From assembly GCA_035942915.1 (NCBI GenBank), contig DASZCR010000095.1, forward strand, positions 1-29,654: DNA of 29,654 nt. The letters run 5' to 3'. The notes under the pieces are model-generated. The model saw nothing but the letters and a program-made list of their open reading frames with translations, did no database searches and had not been told where the DNA came from. Numbering within the stretch: the first letter of the stretch is position 1; each line of letters starts with the position of its first letter. The translations under genes were made by a program, and so were the position numbers. This document shows, piece by piece, positions 22,447 to 28,957 of the stretch. Source of the stretch: DASZCR01 sp035942915 (lineage in GTDB: Bacteria; Acidobacteriota; Blastocatellia; Pyrinomonadales; Pyrinomonadaceae).

Positions 22447-24892
22447 GAACGACGATAACCGGCCGGCCGCAAACGGCAAAGACTTCAAGGTCGTCGGCCG
22501 ACCTTTCCGCAAAGTCGATGCGCGCTCGAAGTGTACGGGGCAGACGAAGTTTGCCGACGACATCGTGCTGCCGCGCATGCTCTACGCCAAGCTCCTGCGC
22601 GCAGACGAGCCGCACGCGCGCATCCTGCGCATCGACACGTCGAAGGCCGAAGCCCTGCCCGGCGTCTATGCCGTCATCACCGGCCAAGACCTGCCCGACT
22701 CCTACGGCATCCTGCCCGTCAGTCAGGACGAGCACGCGCTCTGCATCGACAAGGTGCGCTTCGTCGGCGACCCGGTCGCCGCCGTCGCCGCCGTCGATGA
22801 AGACACGGCCTTTGAGGCCATCAATCTCATCGAAGTCGAGTACGAACGCTTGCAGACCATCACCTCCATCGAGGAGGCTGTGATGGTCGAAGAGCCGCGC
22901 GTGCAGGACTACGGCGACGGCGGCAACGTCCACAAGAAAGTCCACCTCGAATTCGGCGACCTCGAAGAAGGCTTCCGTGAGGCCGACCTCGTGCGCGAGG
23001 ATGTCTTCTTTTATGAAGGCAACACACATCTCCCGCTCGAACAACACGCTTCGGTCGCACACTTCGACCCAGACCGCAAGCTGACGCTCTGGACTTCGAC
23101 GCAGACGCCGCACTACGTCCACCGCGCGCTCGCCAAAACTCTCTCGCTCCCGGCCGCGCACATCCGCGTCATCGCCACGCCGAACGGCGGAGGCTTCGGC
23201 GGCAAGAGCGACCCCTTCAACCACGAGGTCGCCGTCTGCAAGCTCTCGATGGTGACGGGACGCCCCGTCAAAATCACGCTCACGCGCGAGGAGGTCTTCT
23301 ACTGTCATCGCGGACGCCATCCCGTCCTGATGAAGAGCCGCATCGGCGTCCGTAAGGATGGCTCCATCACGGCGCTCGACTTCCAGTCCTTCCTCGACGG
23401 CGGCGCATACGGCTCTTACGGCGTCGCCTCGACCTTCTACACGGGCGCTTTGCAGACCGTTACCTACGAAGTGCCGCGCTATCGCTTTCGCGGCCTGCGC
23501 GCCTTCACCAACAAGCCGCCCTGCGGCCCGAAGCGCGGGCACGGCACGCCGCAGCCGCGCTTCGGCCTCGAAGTCCAACTCGACAAAATCGCCGACCAAC
23601 TCGGACTCGACCCGGCCGAGATGCGCCTCAAGCATCTCGTCGCGCCCGACTCCGTGACGGCCAACTACCTACGCATCGGCTCGATGGGTTTGGGTAAATG
23701 TATCGAGAAGGTGGTGGCCGGGTCGGACTGGAAGAACAAGTACCGGAAGCTTCCCTTCGGTCGCGGCGTCGGCCTCGCCTGTAGTTCCTACATCTGCGGC
23801 GCGGGGCTGCCGATTTACTGGAACAACATGCCGCACTCCGGCGTCCAACTCGGACTCGACCGGCAGGGCGGCGTGCGCGTCCAGTGCGGCTCGACCGACA
23901 TCGGTCAGGGTTCTGACTCCGTGCTCGCCTACGTCGTCGCCGAAGTTCTCGGCATCGACCCCTTCGACATCCGCGTCCTGACAGCCGACACAGACCTGAC
24001 GCCCGTCGACCTCGGCAGCTATTCGAGCCGCGTCACACTGATGACCGGCAACGCCGCCATTCAAGCGGCTGAACGTGCGCGCGAACTGCTCTCGCTGGCC
24101 GTCGCCGAAAAACTCTCCGTGCCCATCGAGAATCTGGCCTTCGCCGAGCGACGCGTCTTCGACGTGGAGAACCCGGACGTGGGCGTGACGTTTGCGGAGG
24201 CGGTCGTGCTGGCCGAGTCGAAGTTCGGGACTATCGGGACGGTCGGCTCATACACGCCGCCGCGCTCGCCCGGAAAGTTTAAAGGCGCGGGCGTCGGCCC
24301 CTCGCCCGCGTACAGTTATTCGGCGGCGGTGGCCGAAGTCGATGTCGATGCGGAAACCGGGATTGTGACGGTCGAGCGCATCTGGATAGGCCACGACATC
24401 GGCCAGAGCATCAATCCGATGCTCGTCATGGGACAGGTCGAAGGCGGCGTCTACATGGGCTTGGGCGAGGCGCTCATGGAAGAGATGATTTACCGCGCCA
24501 ACCGCAACGCCGTGCACAAGTTTCCCTCGATGCTCGAATACAAGAGTCCGACGACGCTTGAGATGTGCGATGTCGTCACGTATCTCATCGAGGACGCCGA
24601 CCCGAACGGCCCCTTCGGCGCGAAAGAGGTCGGACAAGGGCCGCTCCTGCCGGTCATGCCTGCCGTCGCCAACGCCGTCTACGACGCCGTCGGCGTGCGC
24701 GTCGATGAAGTACCCATCACGCCGGAAAAAGTGCTCGCCGCGTTGCGCGCCAAAGCACAGGGTAGAGAGGCGCGCTTCGGCCCGAAAGACGTTCCCCGCG
24801 TTGACTGGCCTGCGCCCCTCAAAGTGCTCACGCCGGCCGAAGGCGGCGACGGCCGCGAGATGCCCGGCGTTGCCGTTCATTCGAGAGATTGA
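22433..24892 (+). CDS. Molybdopterin-binding subunit, 4-hydroxybenzoyl-CoA reductase/xanthine dehydrogenase family
   Basis: An 819-residue catalytic subunit. A GTG at 22421 is in frame, but MATNKND is the more natural start. Mo-cofactor motifs are GGGFGGK (252-258), KPPCGPKRGHGTPQ (361-374), GSTDIGQGSD (486-495) and GAKEVGQGP (729-737), in which E732 matches the general base of the family. The Cys-containing AYRCSFR loop of CO dehydrogenase is absent. GGAYGSYG (323-330) holds tyrosines near the place where, as I recall, 4-hydroxybenzoyl-CoA reductase has a proposed active-site Tyr. With the four-cysteine FAD subunit downstream, a CoA-thioester or other aromatic substrate is more likely than xanthine. 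The true substrate is not known. Confidence 0.92.
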   Translation: MATNKNDDNRPAANGKDFKVVGRPFRKVDARSKCTGQTKFADDIVLPRMLYAKLLRADEPHARILRIDTSKAEALPGVYAVITGQDLPDSYGILPVSQDEHALCIDKVRFVGDPVAAVAAVDEDTAFEAINLIEVEYERLQTITSIEEAVMVEEPRVQDYGDGGNVHKKVHLEFGDLEEGFREADLVREDVFFYEGNTHLPLEQHASVAHFDPDRKLTLWTSTQTPHYVHRALAKTLSLPAAHIRVIATPNGGGFGGKSDPFNHEVAVCKLSMVTGRPVKITLTREEVFYCHRGRHPVLMKSRIGVRKDGSITALDFQSFLDGGAYGSYGVASTFYTGALQTVTYEVPRYRFRGLRAFTNKPPCGPKRGHGTPQPRFGLEVQLDKIADQLGLDPAEMRLKHLVAPDSVTANYLRIGSMGLGKCIEKVVAGSDWKNKYRKLPFGRGVGLACSSYICGAGLPIYWNNMPHSGVQLGLDRQGGVRVQCGSTDIGQGSDSVLAYVVAEVLGIDPFDIRVLTADTDLTPVDLGSYSSRVTLMTGNAAIQAAERARELLSLAVAEKLSVPIENLAFAERRVFDVENPDVGVTFAEAVVLAESKFGTIGTVGSYTPPRSPGKFKGAGVGPSPAYSYSAAVAEVDVDAETGIVTVERIWIGHDIGQSINPMLVMGQVEGGVYMGLGEALMEEMIYRANRNAVHKFPSMLEYKSPTTLEMCDVVTYLIEDADPNGPFGAKEVGQGPLLPVMPAVANAVYDAVGVRVDEVPITPEKVLAALRAKAQGREARFGPKDVPRVDWPAPLKVLTPAEGGDGREMPGVAVHSRD

Positions 24893-24910
24893 GGAGTTGA
24901 GTTAGCCTTT

Positions 24911-25912
24911 ATGATGAGACTTCCGAAGTTCAGTTACCTCGTGCCGCGTTCGGTCGGGGACGCGGTGAAGATGAGGGGCGACGCGGGTGCGTCGGGGCAG
25001 TACGTGGCGGGCGGAACAGACCTCTACCCGAACATGAAGCGGCGGCAGCAGACGCCGCAGACGGTCATCGCGGTCGGGCGTCTCAAGGAGTTGCGGCGTG
25101 TCGAAGGCGACGGCGCGTCGGGTCTCGTGGTTGGCGCGGGCGTGTCGCTCACGGAGTTGTGCGAGCACCCCGTCGTGCAGAGGGATTATCCGGCGCTGGC
25201 GCGCGCGGCGCGGCTTATCTCGACGCCGACCCTGCGCAACATGGGAACGCTCGGCGGCAACCTCCTGCTCGACACGCGCTGCAACTATTACGACCAGAAC
25301 TACGAGTGGCGGCGCGGCATCAACTTCTGTCTGAAGAAGGACGGCGACACCTGTTGGGTCGCGCCCGGCAGTTCGAAGTGCTGGGCGGTGCAGTCGTCAG
25401 ACCTTGTGCCTTGGATGGTGGCGACGGGCGCGCGTCTGCGACTCGTCTCGACCGTCGGCGACCGCATGGTGACGGCCGCCGGTTTCTATAACGACGACGG
25501 CATAGACTACCTGCACAAGCGGCCGGAAGAGCTGCTCACGGAGATTCATCTGCCGCCGAACGGTGGGCGGCGCTCGGTGTATCGGAAGTTGCGACGGCGC
25601 GGCGCGTTCGATTTCCCAGTGCTCGGCGTGGCCGCCTCCATCGAGGTAGCGGACGACGAGACCGTTCTTGACGCGAAAGTTGTGCTCGGCGGTATTGCGC
25701 CCGCGCCCCTTGAGGTGAGAGAGGCGGCGCAGGCTCTCGTCGGCGCGCCGCTCGACGCCGAACGCATCGCGCAGGCGGCAGAGGCTTGCTACGTGCGCGC
25801 GCGCCCGCTCGACAACACAGACCACCTCATGAACTGGCGCAAACAGATGACGCGCCCCTTCGTCACGCGCGCACTCGCCGAACTACAGGCAGGGATGAGG
25901 CCGCAGGGATGA
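24911..25912 (+). CDS. FAD-binding subunit with extra 4Fe-4S insert (HcrB-like)
   Basis: A 333-residue medium subunit. FAD-binding signatures are VAGGTDLYPNMKR (32-44) and STPTLRNMGTLGGNLL (104-119). Right after the second comes an insert with four cysteines, C124, C140, C148 and C157, at spacings x15, x7 and x8. From memory this is the same spacing as the 4Fe-4S ligands in the beta subunit of 4-hydroxybenzoyl-CoA reductase. The insert is absent from xanthine and CO dehydrogenases. Two adjacent ATGs are possible starts. The last residues (AGMRPQG) and the stop codon are made by the left arm of a repeat element, and the stop overlaps the next start as ATGA. Confidence 0.93.
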   Translation: MMRLPKFSYLVPRSVGDAVKMRGDAGASGQYVAGGTDLYPNMKRRQQTPQTVIAVGRLKELRRVEGDGASGLVVGAGVSLTELCEHPVVQRDYPALARAARLISTPTLRNMGTLGGNLLLDTRCNYYDQNYEWRRGINFCLKKDGDTCWVAPGSSKCWAVQSSDLVPWMVATGARLRLVSTVGDRMVTAAGFYNDDGIDYLHKRPEELLTEIHLPPNGGRRSVYRKLRRRGAFDFPVLGVAASIEVADDETVLDAKVVLGGIAPAPLEVREAAQALVGAPLDAERIAQAAEACYVRARPLDNTDHLMNWRKQMTRPFVTRALAELQAGMRPQG

Positions 25913-25965
25913 GTGATGAAGTAAGACCTCCTCTTCTTCAGCCCTCTGCCCTCAACGCTCATCCC
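25890..25965. repeat. Inverted-repeat element with 30-base centre, copy B (inside coding ends)
   Basis: Two direct copies of CAGGGATGAG (25890-25899, 25904-25913), a centre (25915-25944) that matches copy A at 28 of 30 positions, and CTCATCCC (25958-25965) as the inverted partner of GGGATGAG. The left arm encodes the end of the FAD subunit and supplies the ATGA junction. The centre and right arm encode about the first 20 residues of the nucleotidyltransferase gene. Confidence 0.8.
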
Positions 25966-26595
25966 ACACACGTCGCCGCCGTGCTGCTGGCCGCCGGAAG
26001 GTCGCGGCGGATGGGGGCGTTTAAGCCTCTGCTGCCTTTCGGCGAGCGGACGGTGGCGCAGGCGTGCGTGGAGCATCTGTTGGCGGGCGGCGTCTCGGAG
26101 ATTGTCGTCGTCGCCGGTCATCGCGCCGCCGAGTTGCGTGCCGCGCTCGCGCAGATGCCTGTCAGCTTCGCTTTGAACGAGATGGCAGAGAGCGAGATGG
26201 GCGTCTCGATTGCGCGCGGCGTCGAGCGTGTGTCGGAACAGGCGTCGGCCGTGCTCGTCGCGTTGGTTGACCAACCGGCCGTCGCGCCGGAGACGGTCAG
26301 AGAGATTCTCGACGCGCGCCTGCGGACGCTCGCGCGCCTCATCATTCCTGTCTGGGAAGGGCGCGGAGGCCATCCAGTCCTCGTCGACCTCGCCTTCCGC
26401 GCAGAGTTGCTGGCGCTCGATGCGGCGCGCGGCCTGCGCGCACTCTTCGACGCGCGCCGCAGCGAGGTCTTGCGTCTTCCCGTCTCGTCGCCCTTCGTTG
26501 CGCGCGATATGGATACGTGGGATGATTACCGCGCTCTGCACCGCGAAGTCTTCGGCACGCTGCCGGAGGTCGAAAGACCTGAGAACGCTATCTGA
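25909..26595 (+). CDS. MobA/MocA-like nucleotidyltransferase (Mo-cofactor cytidylyltransferase type)
   Basis: A 228-residue NTP_transf_3-family protein. The conserved core begins at VAAVLLAAGRSRRMGAFKPLLPFG, the nucleotide-binding LAAGxSxRMG signature. Other motifs are VVVAGH, SEMGVSIARGV and LVALVDQPAV. By position after a molybdenum hydroxylase it is probably the enzyme that links CMP (or GMP) to molybdopterin for insertion into the large subunit, MocA-like. The start ATG overlaps the FAD subunit stop. Residues 1 to about 20 come from the repeat element and are not conserved in the family. No alternative start lies between them and the core, so they are probably translated. Confidence 0.87.
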   Translation: MSDEVRPPLLQPSALNAHPTHVAAVLLAAGRSRRMGAFKPLLPFGERTVAQACVEHLLAGGVSEIVVVAGHRAAELRAALAQMPVSFALNEMAESEMGVSIARGVERVSEQASAVLVALVDQPAVAPETVREILDARLRTLARLIIPVWEGRGGHPVLVDLAFRAELLALDAARGLRALFDARRSEVLRLPVSSPFVARDMDTWDDYRALHREVFGTLPEVERPENAI

Positions 26596-26636
26596 GGCGA
26601 CGCCGGTTTTGTACGCCTTTCGTCCAACCTTTCTTT

Positions 26637-26665
26637 TTGACCGCACATCTAATCGGCGGTATGAG
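26637..26665 (+). promoter_or_regulatory. Likely promoter of the thioredoxin-fold gene
   Basis: TTGACC (26637-26642), 17-base spacer, TATGAG (26660-26665), 31 bases before the start codon. Confidence 0.55.
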
Positions 26666-26696
26666 AAATTGCCCCTCAAAATCTAAGGAGACAAAG

Positions 26697-27245
26697 ATGC
26701 TGAGCAGTCGTTCCCTCAAGGCTTTTGCGCTCGCGTTGCTGTTCGTGCTGGCGTCTCTTCCTGCGTCGGCTGTCGCGGTCGTCGATTCTCCCGCGCAAGC
26801 CCCGCTCGATTTCTCTCTGCGGACGGCGGACGGCGGTGAGATTAACTCCGAGATGCTGCGCGGCGACGTGGTGGTGCTGGCCTTCGGCGCTTCCTATCTG
26901 GGGCGCAAACAGGTGCAGCGCGTGCAGGAACTCGCGGACGAGTTCGGCGAGCGCGACGTGCGCGTCTACTGGGTGAGCACCGAGTCGGCCTCGCCGAAGT
27001 CGAAGAACTATGCGACCGACGAGCAGTTGCGCGCCTTCGCCAGAAAGAATGGCTTGAAGATTGCCGTCCTGCGCGACCCCGAAGGCACGCTCTTCAAACA
27101 GACGCGCGCAGACCAACTGCCCTCCATCGTCATACTCGACCGCACGGGCAACGTCTCCGGCTCGCCTGTTGGCGGCTTCGACCCGGAAGCGAGCCTCGTC
27201 CAGCAACTCTCGCCGCGCCTCAACCGCCTGCTCGGCGATAAGTAA
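26697..27245 (+). CDS. Secreted redoxin-like protein without cysteines
   Basis: A 182-residue exported protein. AAGGAG (26685-26690) lies six bases before the ATG, which fixes the start. A signal peptide (about 1-25) ends PASA. The rest has the order of a TlpA/AhpC-like thioredoxin fold: PLDFSLRTADGGEI, RGDVVVLAFGAS, a helix, VRVYWVSTES, LKIAVLRDPEGTLFKQ, and QLPSIVILDRTG with the cis-proline. Where redox members have WCxPC, this one reads SYLGRKQ. There is no cysteine anywhere in the protein, so it cannot act as a thiol oxidoreductase or peroxidase. A binding or structural role is likely. It stands alone between its own promoter and a convergent hairpin. Confidence 0.85.
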   Translation: MLSSRSLKAFALALLFVLASLPASAVAVVDSPAQAPLDFSLRTADGGEINSEMLRGDVVVLAFGASYLGRKQVQRVQELADEFGERDVRVYWVSTESASPKSKNYATDEQLRAFARKNGLKIAVLRDPEGTLFKQTRADQLPSIVILDRTGNVSGSPVGGFDPEASLVQQLSPRLNRLLGDK

Positions 27246-27269
27246 AACTCCGCACGGCACAGACGGCCT

Positions 27270-27324
27270 AAAGGCACAAGCGAAGATGAGCGGGATGCTC
27301 CTTCTCATCTTCGCTTGTGCCTTT
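27270..27324. terminator. Convergent terminator hairpin with 21-base perfect stem
   Basis: Arms 27270-27290 and 27304-27324 pair perfectly over 21 bases around a 13-base loop. Outer helices extend it: CGGCAC (27255-27260) with GTGCCG (27331-27336), and AAGTAAAA (27240-27247) with TTTTACTT (27337-27344). The outermost arm includes the stop codon of the redoxin-like gene. It separates convergent genes and probably ends both transcripts. Confidence 0.85.
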
Positions 27325-27347
27325 CGCCTTGTGCCGTTTTACTTCTA

Positions 27348-27965
27348 CTAAATCTCGCGCGCCAGTTTGTAGACGAGACGAACGGGCAGGCCGACGACGT
27401 TCCAGTAGTCGCCCTCGATACGTTCGATGAAGAGCGCGGCACGCCCCTGCACGGCGTAAGCGCCCGCCTTGTCCGACGGCTCGCCGGTCGCCACGTAAGC
27501 TTCAATCTCTTCTTCCGAGAGCGCGCCGAAGAGCACGCGCGTCCGCTCGCAACCGACCGCCGCGCGCCCCGACTCCGCGCGCACGAGCGCGACGCCCGTT
27601 AAGACCTCATGCCAGCGTCCGCCGAGCAGACGCAGCATCCGCCGCGCGTCCTCCTCGTCGCGCGGCTTGCCGAGCACGCGCCCCTCTGCGACGACCACCG
27701 TGTCCGCTCCGAGGACGAGTCCGAACAGGCGCGTCGCGGCCACCGCTCCGGCCTTCTCGCGCGCGAGCCGTCGGACGTATGCTTCGGCCTCCTCGCCGTC
27801 CCTCAACGTCTCGTCGATGCTCGCCGCCGAAGCCTCGAAAGGCCACCCGACCGCGCCCAGAATCTCCGCCCTGCGCGGACTCGCAGAGGCGAGCACGAGC
27901 GGTTCCAAACCGCCCCACAGCCGCGTCTGCTGTCCGCCCGCTTGTGACGCCTGCTCGTTTTCCAT
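27348..27965 (-). CDS. maf: Maf-family nucleoside triphosphate pyrophosphatase
   Basis: A 205-residue Maf protein, which hydrolyses non-canonical or pyrimidine NTPs to monophosphates (house-cleaning, sometimes linked to septum control). Motifs are LASASPRR (25-32), IDET, EKAGAVA, LGADTVVV with D88 as the catalytic acid, LGKPRDEEDA, LTGVALV, EIEAYVATGEPSDKAGAYAVQG and VGLPV. It has a 20-residue N-terminal tail before the core. The start has AGGAG five bases upstream. It is convergent with the redoxin-like gene and divergent from the DUF721 gene. Confidence 0.95.
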   Translation of the reverse strand: MENEQASQAGGQQTRLWGGLEPLVLASASPRRAEILGAVGWPFEASAASIDETLRDGEEAEAYVRRLAREKAGAVAATRLFGLVLGADTVVVAEGRVLGKPRDEEDARRMLRLLGGRWHEVLTGVALVRAESGRAAVGCERTRVLFGALSEEEIEAYVATGEPSDKAGAYAVQGRAALFIERIEGDYWNVVGLPVRLVYKLAREI

Positions 27966-27992
27966 TACACTCCTGACGAATTAATTGGTTGA

Positions 27993-28019
27993 TTGACACG
28001 CTCTCCCGTTCATTATCCT
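27993..28019 (+). promoter_or_regulatory. Possible promoter of the DUF721-gatC-gatA cluster
   Basis: A perfect TTGACA (27993-27998), but the best -10 (TATCCT, 28014-28019) is only 15 bases away. It lies in the divergent gap with maf. Confidence 0.4.
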
Positions 28020-28057
28020 GACCGAACGGCGTGCGCGTCAACGAACGCGTAACTTTT

Positions 28058-28531
28058 ATGGACGACCTGATTCGAGCGCTCCCGCAGTTGTTGCGTGCCG
28101 CAGGCGAGTCGGATGAAGTGGCGGAGATGGCCGCCTCTGTGGCGTGGCGGCGCGTGGCGGGCGAAGGCTTACGCGGCGTCGCCGTTCCCTTTCGCCTCTA
28201 CCGCAAGACGCTCGTCGTCGCCGTGCCCGACCACACGTGGCAGCGCCAACTCGAAACCGTCAGCGGCCAGTTGCTCTTCCGGCTCAACTCCGTGCTCGGA
28301 CAGGCGGTCGTGACCTTCATCGAGTTTCGCGTTGACCCGAAGACGGTGCAGGCCGAACGCGCGCGTCTGCCGAAATCTGCGACCGACCAGCAAGCCCAAG
28401 AGGCGCGCGCACTCGAACGCACCTCCGGCACGCTCGCAGAGGCCGCCGCCGCCATCCACGACGAGACTTTACGCCGACGCTTCCTCATCGCCGCCGGAAG
28501 TTACATCGAAGCTCAGGAGCAGAAGCGGTGA
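28058..28531 (+). CDS. DUF721/DciA-like protein
   Basis: A 157-residue protein with the DUF721 fold: a helical N-terminus (MDDLIRALPQLLRAAG), VAWRRVAGEGLRGVAVPF, then KTLVVAVPDHTWQRQLE and a C-terminal helical tail. DciA proteins of this family load the replicative helicase in bacteria that lack DnaC/DnaI. Whether this copy does so is inferred. A GTG at 28031 gives nine more residues and cannot be excluded, since neither start has a clear ribosome site. The stop precedes a GTGATAR hairpin by a few bases, then gatC follows. Confidence 0.82.
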   Translation: MDDLIRALPQLLRAAGESDEVAEMAASVAWRRVAGEGLRGVAVPFRLYRKTLVVAVPDHTWQRQLETVSGQLLFRLNSVLGQAVVTFIEFRVDPKTVQAERARLPKSATDQQAQEARALERTSGTLAEAAAAIHDETLRRRFLIAAGSYIEAQEQKR

Positions 28532-28534
28532 AAA

Positions 28535-28638
28535 GTGATAAGTGATAGGTGATAAGTGATAGGTGATAAGAGAAAGACAGGACTTTTCCTATCACCTATC
28601 ACCCATTACCTATCACCTCTCACCTCTCACCTATCACC
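28535..28638. repeat. GTGATAR hairpin element, copy 3 (DUF721-gatC)
   Basis: A left arm of five tandem GTGATAAG/GTGATAGG units (28535-28570), the centre AGAAAGACAGGACTTTTC (28571-28588), and a longer right arm of CTATCACC-type units (28589-28638) with two CTCTCACC variants. It fills the gap before gatC and ends four bases before its ATG. Confidence 0.85.
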
Positions 28639-28642
28639 AACT

Positions 28643-28939
28643 ATGCCGATTACCGAATTCGACATCGAAAAGCTGGCCGCGCTGGCGCATCTGGAAATCA
28701 CGGAGGCCGAGTTGCACGCGCTGACGCCGCAGATTGCTTCCATCGTCGCTTACGTCGAGCAGTTGAATGAGTTGGACACGAGCCGCGTCGAACCGGCCAT
28801 CGGCGGCCTCACGCCCGAAGGTGAGCGGACAGAGGCCGACCGCGAAGACCTGCCGCGTCCCTCGCTCGGCCAGCAACTCGCGCTCGACCAAGCGCCCGAC
28901 CCTTCACACGGCCACTTCCGCGTCCCCAAAGTTCTCTGA
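28643..28939 (+). CDS. gatC: Asp/Glu-tRNA amidotransferase subunit C
   Basis: A 98-residue subunit of GatCAB, which turns Asp-tRNA(Asn) and Glu-tRNA(Gln) into the amide forms. Family features are the start MPITEFDIEKLAALAHLEI, a helix with VAYVEQLNELDTS, and PEGERTEADREDLPRPSLGQ, and a C-terminus ending GHFRVPKVL. The frame is open back to 28556, but those residues come from the repeat element. No Shine-Dalgarno precedes the ATG. gatA follows after 18 bases. Confidence 0.95.
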   Translation: MPITEFDIEKLAALAHLEITEAELHALTPQIASIVAYVEQLNELDTSRVEPAIGGLTPEGERTEADREDLPRPSLGQQLALDQAPDPSHGHFRVPKVL

Positions 28940-28957
28940 TTCACAGACCACCCGTTT

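Noticed and set aside
22355..23635. 426-residue minus-strand open frame opposite the Mo subunit
   Set aside because: It lies wholly antisense to a well-conserved gene and has no recognisable motif; long antisense frames are expected at this GC content.
22433..24892. Aerobic carbon monoxide dehydrogenase large subunit
   Set aside because: The AYRCSFR active-site loop is missing, and the partner FAD subunit has a four-cysteine insert not found in CO dehydrogenases.
28535..28638. CRISPR-like array
   Set aside because: Units are only 7-8 bases, directly joined with no unique spacers, and the two halves are inverted; there are no cas genes.
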